A stretch of DNA of 64,000 nucleotides from Hygrophila difformis (lineage: Eukaryota > Streptophyta > Magnoliopsida > Lamiales > Acanthaceae), in contig JAOANR010000003.1 of assembly GCA_030278955.1 (NCBI GenBank), forward strand, positions 25,745,227 to 25,809,226. The letters run 5' to 3'. A program made the position numbers and the translations under genes. Shown one piece after another: positions 24,535 through 34,615 of this stretch. Position 1 is the first letter of the stretch, and each line of letters opens with the position of its first letter. The notes under the pieces are model-generated. The model was not told the DNA's origin, did no database searches, and saw nothing but the letters and a program-made list of their open reading frames with translations.

Positions 24535-24850
24535 TTGCAGCCACACTTCAATACTCCAATTCAAGTAACAAAATGAAACAAAAAAAAAACAAACAAAAGC
24601 CGTTCCCGTATCTGATATCGCTGCATGCGATGTCAATTGTCAAATTAAAATACAAACACAAATGCATGAAAATTGAATGAAAGAACATAGCGTGAAAAAT
24701 ATGGATTTTTTTCTAAACTGAGGAAACACGAAAATAGAAGATACCTGAAATCAAAATACAGTGTAGGGAAGAAAACGGCAGTATGGAATGGAAGGCAATG
24801 ATCGCCGCCAAGATGGGGGAGTTGCGAGAGCCGAGAGTGAAGTGTCTGTT
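24535..24850 (-). promoter_or_regulatory. 5' UTR region of the kinase gene (probable)
   Basis: Upstream of the start codon. A donor-like CAG|GTATCT on the minus strand at 24745/24744 suggests a 5' UTR intron between about 24744 and the start codon. A pyrimidine-rich stretch (about 24780-24850) precedes it. I see no clear TATA box, and the transcription start is unknown. Confidence 0.4.
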
Positions 24851-25236
24851 TGAGTATATCTCTATTCTGTTTTTTTGGAATAGCATATCTCTATTCTGTT
24901 GTTTGCAAATAAGAAAATAAGAATTGAAAAAATAAAATCCCGCACAAGTCGCTTGCATCTGTTAGACTGTTATGGTTATTTTATTGGGTTTTCAACTTTT
25001 CACATGTACTTCAACTCTTATTTTTCTGACTTGACCTAGTGATTATGTCTCGTGATTTCCAACTAGTTTCCAACCTATCCACTATCATTCTCCTTTATTT
25101 AGCTTTATAATTTATGTGACTTGCCGACACATGCGTGTCAATATTTATTAAAAGAACATAGAGTAATACTCCTTCTGTGCCAGGAAATTTATTTTTTGGG
25201 ATGAAAAATTAAGGTAACCCTCGCCAAGAAAATTAG
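24851..25236. other. Intergenic, truncated MITE end
   Basis: AT-rich. TACTCCTTCTGTGCC near 25168 looks like one Stowaway end without a partner. No gene. Confidence 0.3.
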
Positions 25237-25448
25237 ATTATTATATTTTTTTTTGAGGAGCCATTTAACACATGGGAAAAAGGTGCTGGGAGATCATACC
25301 ATACAAATTACAAAGGTAACAAATAGGTTGGGAGTTGGGGACTTACCAACTAAGGGATAAGGGAACAAAGATTCGAACCCCAACCCAACCTATAGGTTGG
25401 GAGTTGGGGGACTTACCACTAGAGTAAGTCGGAACCCCTATTATTATA
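25237..25448 (-). mobile_element. tRNA-derived SINE with 9-bp TSD
   Basis: SINE body 25246-25439 on the minus strand, flanked by a perfect 9-bp direct repeat ATTATTATA (25237-25245 and 25440-25448). On its own strand it starts with a tRNA-like head: TCTAGTGGTAAGTCC resembles an A box, and GGTTCGAATC (plus 25370-25379) is an exact Pol III B box. It ends in a run of 9 A (plus T 25246-25254). A 23-bp segment around GGTTGGGAGTTGGGG occurs twice (about 25326 and 25396), suggesting an internal duplication. Non-coding; it would have moved using LINE enzymes. Confidence 0.75.
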
Positions 25449-25619
25449 TATTTTGATATTTCGGTTTAATAAGTATATATAGATAAAAATTATATAAAAC
25501 ATATATTTAAAATTATTAATTAAACAAACTAATAATTATACTTTTTATTATTATATTTATAAAAAAATTAAAGTTGAATATTAATTTGTGTTAAAATATC
25601 AAACTAACCATTATAATTA
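25449..25619. other. AT-rich intergenic
   Basis: Nothing recognised. Confidence 0.3.
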
Positions 25620-26398
25620 CTCCACTAATTAGGGCAGAAGAGATACATAAAAAGAGTTTAAATGAGGTGCGATGTCTTGTTGTGGCCACCAAGGTAGTGG
25701 GCTGTGAAAGAGTAATTGGGTTAGAATAGTTGGGCTAGGAAGAACCGGTGAGTGGGATGGCTGCAGAGATAATAGGGCCGAAAACTCGTAATCGAACCAG
25801 ATGATTGGATCAAACGGAACTCCAGCGCGTGATAGGAGAAGAAGAAGAGCCCAGGGGAATAAAGGCTTCCAGGGCGAAGTAATCGGCCAAGAATAGCCAA
25901 GGATAACCGAAAAAGGGAAGTGCAGAATCAACTCATCAGATTGGCCGGGGAACGGTTACCAAGCAGCTCCGGCTATAAATAGGGGATGCCAAGCTCAGAG
26001 TCAAGAGAGACCAATCCACCCCAAAATTCCTTTATGCAATTTAATTCTTTGTATCTTTTAATGCTTTCTTTACAGTTTTCCTTTACCAACTTTCCTAGAT
26101 TTTAGCCTAGTTGTTAGCGGTTACTCTTCCAAGTCTGCCGTTATTTCTTAACAACCGGTAGTTTGGTATCCTTTTCCGGTCAATTAGCCGTTGTTTCTTA
26201 ACAACTGGTAGATTTTCCTTTGTATCCAGCTTTGCCATTGCGATCATAGTGAAATTCAGTCAAGTTTGGGCCCATTATTATAAGTTCGGACCCGTAATCG
26301 GTTTGATCCTTTTCCGATAGCCTCCCTTGAGGAGAAAAAGGTCCTTGGCCAATGGAGGAGGCCAAAAAGCGGTACGCCCAGTGGGACAGTTATTTACA
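25620..26398 (+). mobile_element. LTR/leader of Tat-like gypsy element
   Basis: This region precedes the first gag start codon. It has a promoter-like TATAAAT (25974-25980) about 30 bp before a likely start of transcription, then T-rich leader, and GGTACGCCCAGTGGGAC (about 26371-26387) just before the ATG, which resembles the region next to the primer site in Tat-lineage elements. I cannot fix the LTR ends because the 3' LTR is missing from the window. The boundary at 25620 is approximate. Confidence 0.45.
25974..25980 (+). promoter_or_regulatory. TATA box in Tat-like LTR
   Basis: CTATAAATAGG context in a GC-richer stretch, upstream of the gag frame. The position fits an LTR promoter. Inferred from sequence alone. 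Confidence 0.45.
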
Positions 26399-26806
26399 AT
26401 GGCAGTTGATCCACATGCAACTCCGGCAGTCAACACGGCGGCAAGAACAGATTTGCCGCTGATTCATGAAGAGCGTACAACAAATCCAGGAGATTTTCCT
26501 CCAGGATTCGCAGGACCTTTGGATTTTAACGTTCAGGAGTTCCCGCATGATGATTTAACCCCGCGGTTTCATGATCATGTCCAGTTTATGGTCGAAGCGG
26601 CGGTTACAAATTCGGTTTGGCGAATAGAAGGAAATATACTGGCAGCAATGCCAGCAATGTTTAGAGCCGAATTAGCGTGGAACATGTATCCGATTGGGGC
26701 ACAGAATGCACAGGCGGCGCAAAATCCACCGCCTGTGGTTCAAAATCCTCACAACTATCAACAGCAGGCCTATCTGCCGCAAGGAGGCAGGGACCACGAC
26801 CTTCTG
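26399..26806 (+). CDS. Gag N-terminal part, Tat-like gypsy (interrupted)
   Basis: Open from ATG 26399 (the frame is open from 26327), beginning MAVDPHATPAVN. It is the poorly conserved N-terminal part of a Ty3/gypsy Gag, rich in P, A and Q. It is cut at 26806 by a solo LTR. The same frame resumes at 29787 once the 5-bp duplication (TTCTG at 26802-26806, TTTTG at 29782-29786) is taken into account. The element is dead because of this and later breaks. Confidence 0.65.
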
Positions 26807-29781
26807 TGTAACACCCCGGTTTTTGATAACCCAGGTCGGGATGTCACCGCCACACCTCCCTAGCAAGACACGGTTTCTCCGAGCTTGCTAAAGAGATGCA
26901 AGGCTATGATTTTTCAGAATTTAAAACATTCAAACAGCCCAATGGTAATATAATTTAAAAATAATATTATTAAAGTTGCAGCGGAATGTAATATTTACAT
27001 ATATATAATTGTAATGCAGCGGAAACTTAAATACTGGACTAACATGGCCAAAACACGGGTTAAACAGGCCCGTCCATGCAAGTTCTAAATAATGTATCTT
27101 CCCAAAATTCCCATGTATGCATATGATGATGCATAATCCTCAACTCTGAACGAAAAAGGGAAAATGTGGTTTGGTCAGCAAAAACGTGCTGAGTAAGTTA
27201 ACACCTAATATGATCAAGGGGTTTCAAAGTCTTTAGTTAAATTTAATAAAAATATGCTTGTAGGTAATACACAATTTAAGTTAATTATCCACTATTAAAT
27301 AAATGACACAATTTAAAACAAGGATTTCACGTGATCATAATTCAACTTACATGGTAAAATAACTGCAAGGCATAATTTAAAGGTATAATTTAAACAAAGA
27401 AAATATTCAAGTCTTTTAAATTTTCTCGTGACTTCAGGATTTGGTATTTTCAGGATTTCACTCTTTCACTTTTGTTCGATATGATCTAGTATAATTTGTT
27501 CTTGGGAATCAAACCCGCATGAATTTAAACACATCCTAGGGAATCAAACCCGTAGGAATCAACACACGTCTTGGGGAATCGAACCCGCAGGAATTGACAC
27601 ACATCCTAGGGAATTGAACCCGCAAGATTTGATAGACATCCTGGGGAATTGAACTTGCAAGATATGATAGACATTCTGGGGAATTGAACCCGCAGGGACA
27701 TAGACGCCTTGGGGAATCGAACCCGCAAGGTAAGGACAAGTTTTGCAAATTTTACAAGTTTTTCAATCAAGTATCTTGCGTTCATCATAGGCACGCCAAA
27801 AAGGCTAGAGGGGCACCCTGCAGAGCACTCACCCTCCACCAAAGTATCTCATAACGTTTCGATTTAGTGTAACGGGATTTTTCAGAAGTATAGATTTATC
27901 GTATTTCAAGGTTTCGACCGTTTGTTTCGAAATTTCAAGATCTCTTCGATTTAAAATCGTTTGGCGTCACAGTTTACGCCTTTTTAATTTAAAAATTCAT
28001 TTCAAGTCTGAAAAATCTGAGATTTGTACAGTATATCAAAAACACCCTAACGAACAACTTTCGTGTTTTAACGATTTCGAAATAAGTCGAGGAAACATGT
28101 CAAAAATCGAGTTCATTACACAGCATAAACACTGTCAGGTTTCAGTTTTACCACTGTTCAGAAAATCGACCATTTGACATATCAAATGGACTCCAAAAAT
28201 TCTGAAATGTGGGCATATACTAGACGTGATTATCTACAACTTTCATTTACATTGCAAAGACTAGATCGGATTAGAAATTATAGAAACAGGTTCATCAATT
28301 TCGGACATATGCACTGCCAGATTTTCGAAAAAGTTTGAAATCACAGTTTATGTTCGGTGCGATTTGAGATAGCAAACATTGATGAAAATCTCTGAAATTT
28401 TTACACAACATAGATTAATGTGTTAGGATCAAAAGTCTAGTTTTGAGTTTTTCGGATTGAACTCTCGAAATAGGGGTTTTGGTCCGATTTCAAATCTGTC
28501 ACAGTTTCAAGTTCGACTTTTAGGGCAGGTTCATTGGATGCCGTTTTCGGATATCAAAACAAAATGAACAATTATGAAAAATTTACACGAACTAGATCTG
28601 TGTCTTAGGAACGTTTTTTGTGTTTTACGTTTTTCTGTTTGAGCAGTTTTAATGATTCGAAAAATTCACACCAAATCACCGCACCGTGGGGTTTTTTTGT
28701 GTTGACAGATTTTAGGGTTATTAAATTCCTATGTTCGGTTGCATTTTAAATCACCCAAAACCAAGTAAGCATTAACTTACAGTGGGGATGATGTCTAGGA
28801 CGTCTCTGGATCGATCGGGGCGCCCACGCTTGCTACGAACACGTCCCAATTACTCTGTCTCTTCTCCGTTGGCCCCGAAACGAAACCGAAAGTAAAAAAT
28901 CTAGGGTTCGATCGGATTTTCGGACTCAAAAACTTAAACGAAAACCTATGGATGACTTACCACAATTTGGAACACTAAAGGTGTTGTTCTCCACGCCTCC
29001 TTTGTCGATTTTCGTCGCCGGAAAGTGATCGGAAAGTCGTCGGAAAGTGAAGAACTTGTGTTTTCGGTTTTTGGGAGAGTTTTGGATGGAGGAGTGTTTG
29101 TAAGACTAAGGAATGAGGCTAGGGTTAATCCAACCTCGTCCTAAATGTCCTTCCCCCAACTGGGATCGAGTTTCCTTAGTCGGGGGTCGAAATTTTGGTA
29201 AGAAATTGCTGTGATCGCGCGTCTTGCAGCTTTCAGTGCTTTGGCGCGGTGGAAGAGGTAACACCGCACGGACAGCACGCGGCAGCGGTCTGGGCTGTAG
29301 TCCGAACCGGTCCGTGCGATCTGTCGGGTCTTTTCCTCCTCTCTTTCGGACTTCTATCCTTCCACGTTTTCGGGCTCGATTTTTCGGGTCATCCTTGGAT
29401 TATGATTCCCATCCTAAATTTATTCCGACTTAAATTGATTTCGTGTTTGAAATCTTAAGTTCCACCAGTTTTTGATTCGCCGGCTTCTAAATCGTCGTCT
29501 TTTGACTTCCGTGCATTTCCGATTTTTCGGGTTCTCGGAATTAAAATTCTTTTCTTTCTTGAATGTAATTCCAATTCTTTGGACTCGATTCATGGAATGT
29601 CTTCGGGCTTCCTTTTCCTCTTTTGTTCCATTTTGAATTTTTGAATCTATCGGCGTTTCATTTCCGAGCAATAATTTATTGTGATAAATTATTTTCTTCT
29701 TCTCGGAGATATTTCGACCTTGATTAGATTAAGAAACTAATTTTATTCCTTTGGATGCCGATAAAAATCTCGGGTATTAAA
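26807..29781 (-). mobile_element. Solo gypsy-type LTR inside Tat-like gag
   Basis: 2975 bp, minus orientation: plus strand starts TGTAACACCCCGG and ends CTCGGGTATTAAA (expected TATTACA, one change). Target duplication TTCTG / TTTTG differs by one C-to-T change. No internal sequence is present, so it arose by LTR-LTR recombination. It contains the perfect TCAGCA/TGCTGA hairpin (27175-27192), a hairpin minisatellite (27502-27730), the CACCCTGCAGAGCACTCACC block (about 27808) and GC-rich sequence near the left border on its own strand (29210-29330). Confidence 0.85.
27502..27730. repeat. 35-bp minisatellite with T-arm/B-box-like unit
   Basis: Seven copies of a unit around GGGGAATCGAACCCGCA at about 27502, 27537, 27571, 27607, 27642, 27677 and 27709. 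On the LTR's own strand each unit reads GCGGGTTCGATTCCCC: a GGG-TTCGATT-CCC stem-loop like a tRNA T-arm, containing the Pol III B-box consensus. Copies differ by C/T and G/A changes. It lies in the hairpin slot of the solo LTR. Confidence 0.85.
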
Positions 29782-29786
29782 TTTTG

Positions 29787-30674
29787 TCCCACCTCAACCA
29801 AGGTACGAGCAGCAGCAATATCAACCGCCTCAACCAGTGGCGCAACCGCCTACTCCAGTGGTACAACAACAACAATATCCACCGCAGTAAGAATCAGCCA
29901 CAACTGGTTGATAGAGAACTCATAGCTGAGATCATTCGTACACAATTTGGAAACCTTATCGGACAGGAGAATCGTCCGATGTACATGAAACCTTATCCCG
30001 ATTATATCGAAGAACAATATCCGTTGCGACGAGGAATGAAGGTTCCTGATTTCAATACGTTTTCATGAGAAGTTGGCCGATCGACTATTGAGCATATCGG
30101 CCGATTCACGGCTCAGTGCACCAGGATAGCGCAAAACGACTTTCACAAGTTGATTCTGTTTAGTTTGTTGCTTACTGGTCCAGCGTTTGAATGGTATATT
30201 AATTTGCCTTCAGGATCGGTTAATACCTGGGCCGAAATGGAGCGTTTATTTCATGACCGTTTTTATTATACCAGCCCTGAGGTGTTAGTGGTGGATTTGA
30301 CCTCAACCAAGCAGAAGGCATGAGAAACGGTTAATGAGTTTATGGAAAGGTTTTATGCAGTCAAGGCTCAAATGATGACAATGCTACTAGAGCATGAGTA
30401 TATTCAGATCTTGAAGCAAAACTTGAAGATTGCCATCAAGGATAGATTGATGGTTATAAGACCAAGAACTGTGGCCGAATTGACAGCTGAATCCATAAGG
30501 ATGGAGACTTATCTGGCAGAACAAGCAGCTTTCTAGTCAAGCCGAAGTCAGAGTGGACGGTCACAGCATATCCAGTCAGCTGCATCTTTTGTGGAGTCAC
30601 TGGACAGGTGTAAAGTCGGAGAAGAATTTAATATGGATGATGTTCCTGTCCTAGCCGAAGTTGCAAGGGCTGAG
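29787..30674 (+). pseudogene. Gag domain of Tat-like gypsy element
   Basis: Continuation of the gag frame that starts at 26399. It carries the retrotransposon Gag (capsid) domain, with FHKLILFSLLLTGPAFEWY and WAEMERLFHDRFYYTSPEV (about 30138-30285), followed by an ETVNEFMERFYAVKAQ segment. Three in-frame stops interrupt it (30066, about 30322 and 30534). At 30674 it is split by the complete Tekay-like element; the frame continues at 48485. A dead copy. Confidence 0.75.
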
Positions 30675-30814
30675 TGTAACACCCCGGATTTGATAACCCA
30701 GGCCGCGATGCCACCGCCACACCTCCCTAGCAAGACACGGATTCTCCGAGCTTGCTAGAGAGATGCAAGGCTATCGGTATTGCAAAAAGGTTTAAAAAGA
30801 AGTCCGGAATTTAT

Positions 30815-30876
<62 letters not shown>

Positions 30877-33216
30877 TCATCCACACGTAGCAAAACCGGA
30901 AAGTAAAATATCGCAGCGGAAATGTAAAGGGGCCGACATGGCCAAAACTCGGGTTATATAGGCCCGATATGCAAGTGTCAGTAAAAGCGATAAAAATAAA
31001 GTTTTAAAGTTTTTCTCCCCCAATGCATATGCTCATGCATTATCTCCATACTCTGAAAAGAAAAGAGAAAACAACAATTTTATCAGTATATAAAATACTG
31101 AGTAAGTCGATCCTAACATAGCAATAAAGGGATTTAATTAGATAATTAAAATTTCACTCCTAAACATGCATTTACAAATTTAAAGGAACTAATATTTTAA
31201 TTGTGTACTTGAACATGCATTTAATCCACAATAACAATTTAGTCATGATATGAAATTTAAAGATATAATTTAGATGCATAATTTAAAGACATGCATAAAT
31301 AAATAAATAGTTAAAAATATTAAATCTTTTATTTCCCCGTTACGTAACCATTTCTCAATATTTTGTATAGCCGGTGATCCGGCGGCCGCAGCCGTGTCGT
31401 AAGTATCTTGTATAGCCGGTGATCCGGCAGCCGCAGCCGTATCTGCCATACCCAGTAACACTCCGGAGCCTCGGGAAATCCATACGGACAATCCCGAGAG
31501 AGTAGGTCATGTATCTCCCGCCGATTGGCGTAATATCTCATCTAAATTCTCTCATCCATTATAGGCCCGAAGAGAAAGGCTAGAGGGGCACCCTGCAGAG
31601 CACTCACCCTCCACCAAATTATCTCATGTATCATTTCAATTTAATGTATCGGGGTTTTGCAAAAGTATAGATGTATCGTATTTCAAGTCTTTGATCGTTT
31701 GTTACGAAATTTCAAAATCTCTCGATTTAAAAGTCTCTTGGCGTCACAGTTTACGTCTTTTTAATTTAAAAATTCATTTCAAGTTCGAAAAATCTGAAAT
31801 TTTTACAGTATATCAAAAACATCCTAACGAACAACTTTCGTGTTTTAACTTTTTGAAATAAGTTGAGGAAACATGTCAAAAATCGAGTTTATTACGCAAG
31901 CAGAATTCTGTCCGGACTCAGGTATGACACAGTTCAAAAGTTTCGACTTTTTAACATATCAAATGGACTCCAAAAATTCTGAAATTTTATATGCACATAC
32001 TAGACATGATTACCTACAACTTTCATTAGATTTCAAAGATCAAATCGGACTAGAAAATATAGAAACATGCTCATCAAGTTCGAATATGATCACTGTCAGT
32101 TTTCGAAAAAGTCCTAGTAAAACAGTTTATGTCCGGTGCGATTTGAAATAGCAAACGTTAACGAAAATGTCTGAAATTTTTATACGACCTAGATTTATGT
32201 GTTAGGATTAAAAGTCTAGTTTTGAGTTTCTAGGATTGAATCCTCGAAATATGAGTTTTAGGCCGATTTCAGAAACTGTGCGTATTGGGGTTTTTAATTT
32301 CGGTTTCTACGTTTCGTTATGTTACGACTACTTCGGACGCCCCTAAACCACCCGTATTGATATGGAAGGCTCAACTTACAATGATGGTGTTCTTGAGTCG
32401 TCCTAGGGTCGCTCGGCTTGTCCAAAAATACTACGAACGGATCCTTGCACACGTTCTCTTCCTCCTTCGATCCCGAACGTGTTTACAAGTCCAATATTCG
32501 AAAGTTAGATTAAAGATTGGAGATAAAAATGAGAAAGATGAATCTGGATACGTCTTACCAATGATCCAAGGGGTGTGAACTTTGATCTACACGTTCCTAC
32601 GGTCGTCGATGGTTGTCGGAAAGTCGCCGGAAGTCCGTCGGAAGCTCGTCGGGAGAGTGTTTTGGCTTGGGAGAGTTTGAGAGTGAATGGGGAGGGTTTC
32701 GAGGCTGCCAATGGAGTGAGAGACACCCCTCCCACGACCTAATACTCCTTCCCCCGTTCAAAATCCACTTTCCATAGTCGGGGGGTCGGATTATGGCAAG
32801 AAATCGCCGAAAACGCATAACTTGCACAATTCTGGGGGCTCACGCGGGGTTGGCGCACTGAAGGGCCAAAACCCGCCTGGCCAGCGCGCGGCTCCCGCCT
32901 GGACTGCGGTCCGGGCGGGTCCGTGCGATCCGATCCGTCGGGTCTTTTCCTCCTCTCTTTCGGACTTCCATCCTTCCACGTTTTCGCGCTCGATTTTCCG
33001 GGTCATTTTCGGTTTATGCTTCTCATCATAAATTTATTCCGACTCAATTCGATTTCATGTTGGAAATCTTAAGACCGTCGGTTTCGGTCCGTTAGGTTCT
33101 AAATCGTCGTCTTTTGACTTCCGTGTATTTCCGAGTTTACGGGTTCTCGGAAACAAAACTTTCTTTCCTATTGGATTAATTCCTATTTTTATATTCTAAA
33201 ATTTACGGGTATTACA
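30675..33216 (-). mobile_element. 3' LTR of the Tekay-like element
   Basis: 2542 bp. Own-strand ends TGTAATACCCG...GGTGTTACA. Hairpin TCAGTA/TACTGA at 31083-31101, followed in the LTR sense by a polypyrimidine tract and CAG (about 31060-31048). Two GCCGG-TGAT-CCGGC hairpin units lie at about 31368 and 31411. A (TAA)n array (30814-30876) is longer than in the 5' LTR. Confidence 0.9.
30814..30876. repeat. (TAA)n microsatellite in the 3' LTR
   Basis: About 20 TAA units. The 5' LTR has only a short form at the same place (42560-42582), so it expanded after insertion. Confidence 0.9.
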
Positions 33217-33233
33217 GTCTACCCCCCCTTAAG
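33217..33233 (-). other. Polypurine tract of the Tekay-like element
   Basis: On the minus strand CTTAAGGGGGGGTAGAC lies directly before the 3' LTR. It would prime plus-strand DNA synthesis. The same motif adjoins the LTR at 17226. Confidence 0.85.
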
Positions 33234-33502
33234 AACCCACTTCGTCCTCGAAGTTGCGCTTCATCCTCTCGCGAGTTCGGGAATTGTTTGATTAAGCGAT
33301 TGTATTATTGTGTGTCGTTGTTTGTTATTATTTGACTGAACCCAGAATTGAAATTTCCGAGTTGCCTACGTACCCCGTGAAGGGATCAAGTCATTACGTA
33401 GTTCAAAACAATTTGAATTTGTTTATTTTGGGGTACAAAATATTCGGACAAAATATCTGGAAATATTCAGGTTGTCACATCCTCCCCCTCTTAAGATTAC
33501 AG

Positions 33503-34615
33503 TTATGCCCCCATAACTGTTGTTGCATTGTTTTGGAATAGGGTTGGGTAATGATCCTTCATGTCTGCCTGTAGCTCCCACGTTGCCGTCTCGGCTTCGT
33601 GGTTAGACCAAAGAACCTTAACCATTCTCATGGTCTTATTCCTTGTTACCCTTTCCTTCTTGTCGAGTATTCGCACCGGAATTTCTTCGTAGCTTAAGTC
33701 ATCGTCCAGCTCAATCTCCTCCGGTTGGAGTACGTGGGTCGGATCGTGGACGTATTTCTTCAATTGTGAGACGTGGAACACGTCGTGGACACGAGCAAAT
33801 TGTGGCGGTAATGCTAGTCGGTATGCAAGATTTCCCACTCTTTCTAGGATCTCGTATGGTCCTATGTACCGTGGGCTCAATTTCCCTCGCTTGCCAAAGC
33901 GCATCACACCCTTCATCGGTGATACCTTTAACATGACCTTATCGCCTATTTGGAATTCCAAATCTTGCCGTCTCACGTCGGCATAGCTCTTTTGCCGGTC
34001 TTGCGCGGCTCTCATCTTTCCTTGGATTATTTTGACTTGTTGAGCCATGTCCTCAACAAGTTGCGGTCCAATTACCATAGTCCTATCGCTCTCTTCCCAG
34101 CTCAATGGACTTCGGCATTTGCGTCCATATAGTGCCTCGAAAGGTGCCATGCCAATGCTAGCATGGTAACTGTTGTTGTAGGAAAATTCGATTAAGGGTA
34201 AATGATTTTCCCAACTTCCTTTAAACTCTAATACGCATGCCCTTAGCATGTCTTCCAAAGTTTGGATCGTTCTTTCCATTTGCCCATCCGTCATGGGGTG
34301 GAACGCGGTACTCATCTTTATCTTCGTACCGAGGGCTTCTTGTAGTTTTGTCCAAAAATGTGAGACGAATCTACTGTCTCTGTCCGAGATGATGTCATGT
34401 GGTACTCCATGTCGTCGTACCACGTTGTCGACATATGCCTTTGCCAATTGGTCCATGGACCAGGTATCCTTCATAGGGATAAATATGGCAGCTTTTGTCA
34501 ACCTATCCACGATCACCCAGATTTTATTCATCCCCTTCGGTGAACGTGGTAATCCCGAAACGAAATCCATTGAAATGCTATCCCATTTCCAACTTGGGAT
34601 TTCCAATGGTTGCAT
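33503..34615 (-). CDS. Integrase core plus chromodomain (Tekay-like Pol, 3' part)
   Basis: A 370-residue open frame, the C-terminal part of Pol. The integrase catalytic core shows its three acidic positions: D in [10 protein letters not shown] in IISDRDSRF and E in the [16 protein letters not shown] region. The C-terminal domain ([28 protein letters not shown]) follows, then a chromodomain near the end ([30 protein letters not shown]). The chromodomain is thought to guide insertion to chromatin marks. It is separated from the main gag-pol frame by a small deletion that shifts the frame in the HHCC zinc-binding region and by an in-frame stop just upstream (about 34617-34625). The ATG at 34615 is an internal methionine, not a natural start. 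Confidence 0.88.
   Translation of the reverse strand: MQPLEIPSWKWDSISMDFVSGLPRSPKGMNKIWVIVDRLTKAAIFIPMKDTWSMDQLAKAYVDNVVRRHGVPHDIISDRDSRFVSHFWTKLQEALGTKIKMSTAFHPMTDGQMERTIQTLEDMLRACVLEFKGSWENHLPLIEFSYNNSYHASIGMAPFEALYGRKCRSPLSWEESDRTMVIGPQLVEDMAQQVKIIQGKMRAAQDRQKSYADVRRQDLEFQIGDKVMLKVSPMKGVMRFGKRGKLSPRYIGPYEILERVGNLAYRLALPPQFARVHDVFHVSQLKKYVHDPTHVLQPEEIELDDDLSYEEIPVRILDKKERVTRNKTMRMVKVLWSNHEAETATWELQADMKDHYPTLFQNNATTVMGA

Noticed and set aside
24535..24636. In-frame upstream ATG (24636) as kinase start
   Set aside because: The added residues (MTSHAAISDTGTAF...) are hydrophobic, overlap a likely 5' UTR intron and do not resemble the family N-terminus, which begins near [11 protein letters not shown].
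27502..27730. tRNA genes
   Set aside because: Only a T-arm-like motif is present. There is no acceptor stem, D-arm or anticodon arm around any unit.
30752..30961. Frame with a long isoleucine run
   Set aside because: It is the (TAA)n microsatellite of the LTR read as codons.
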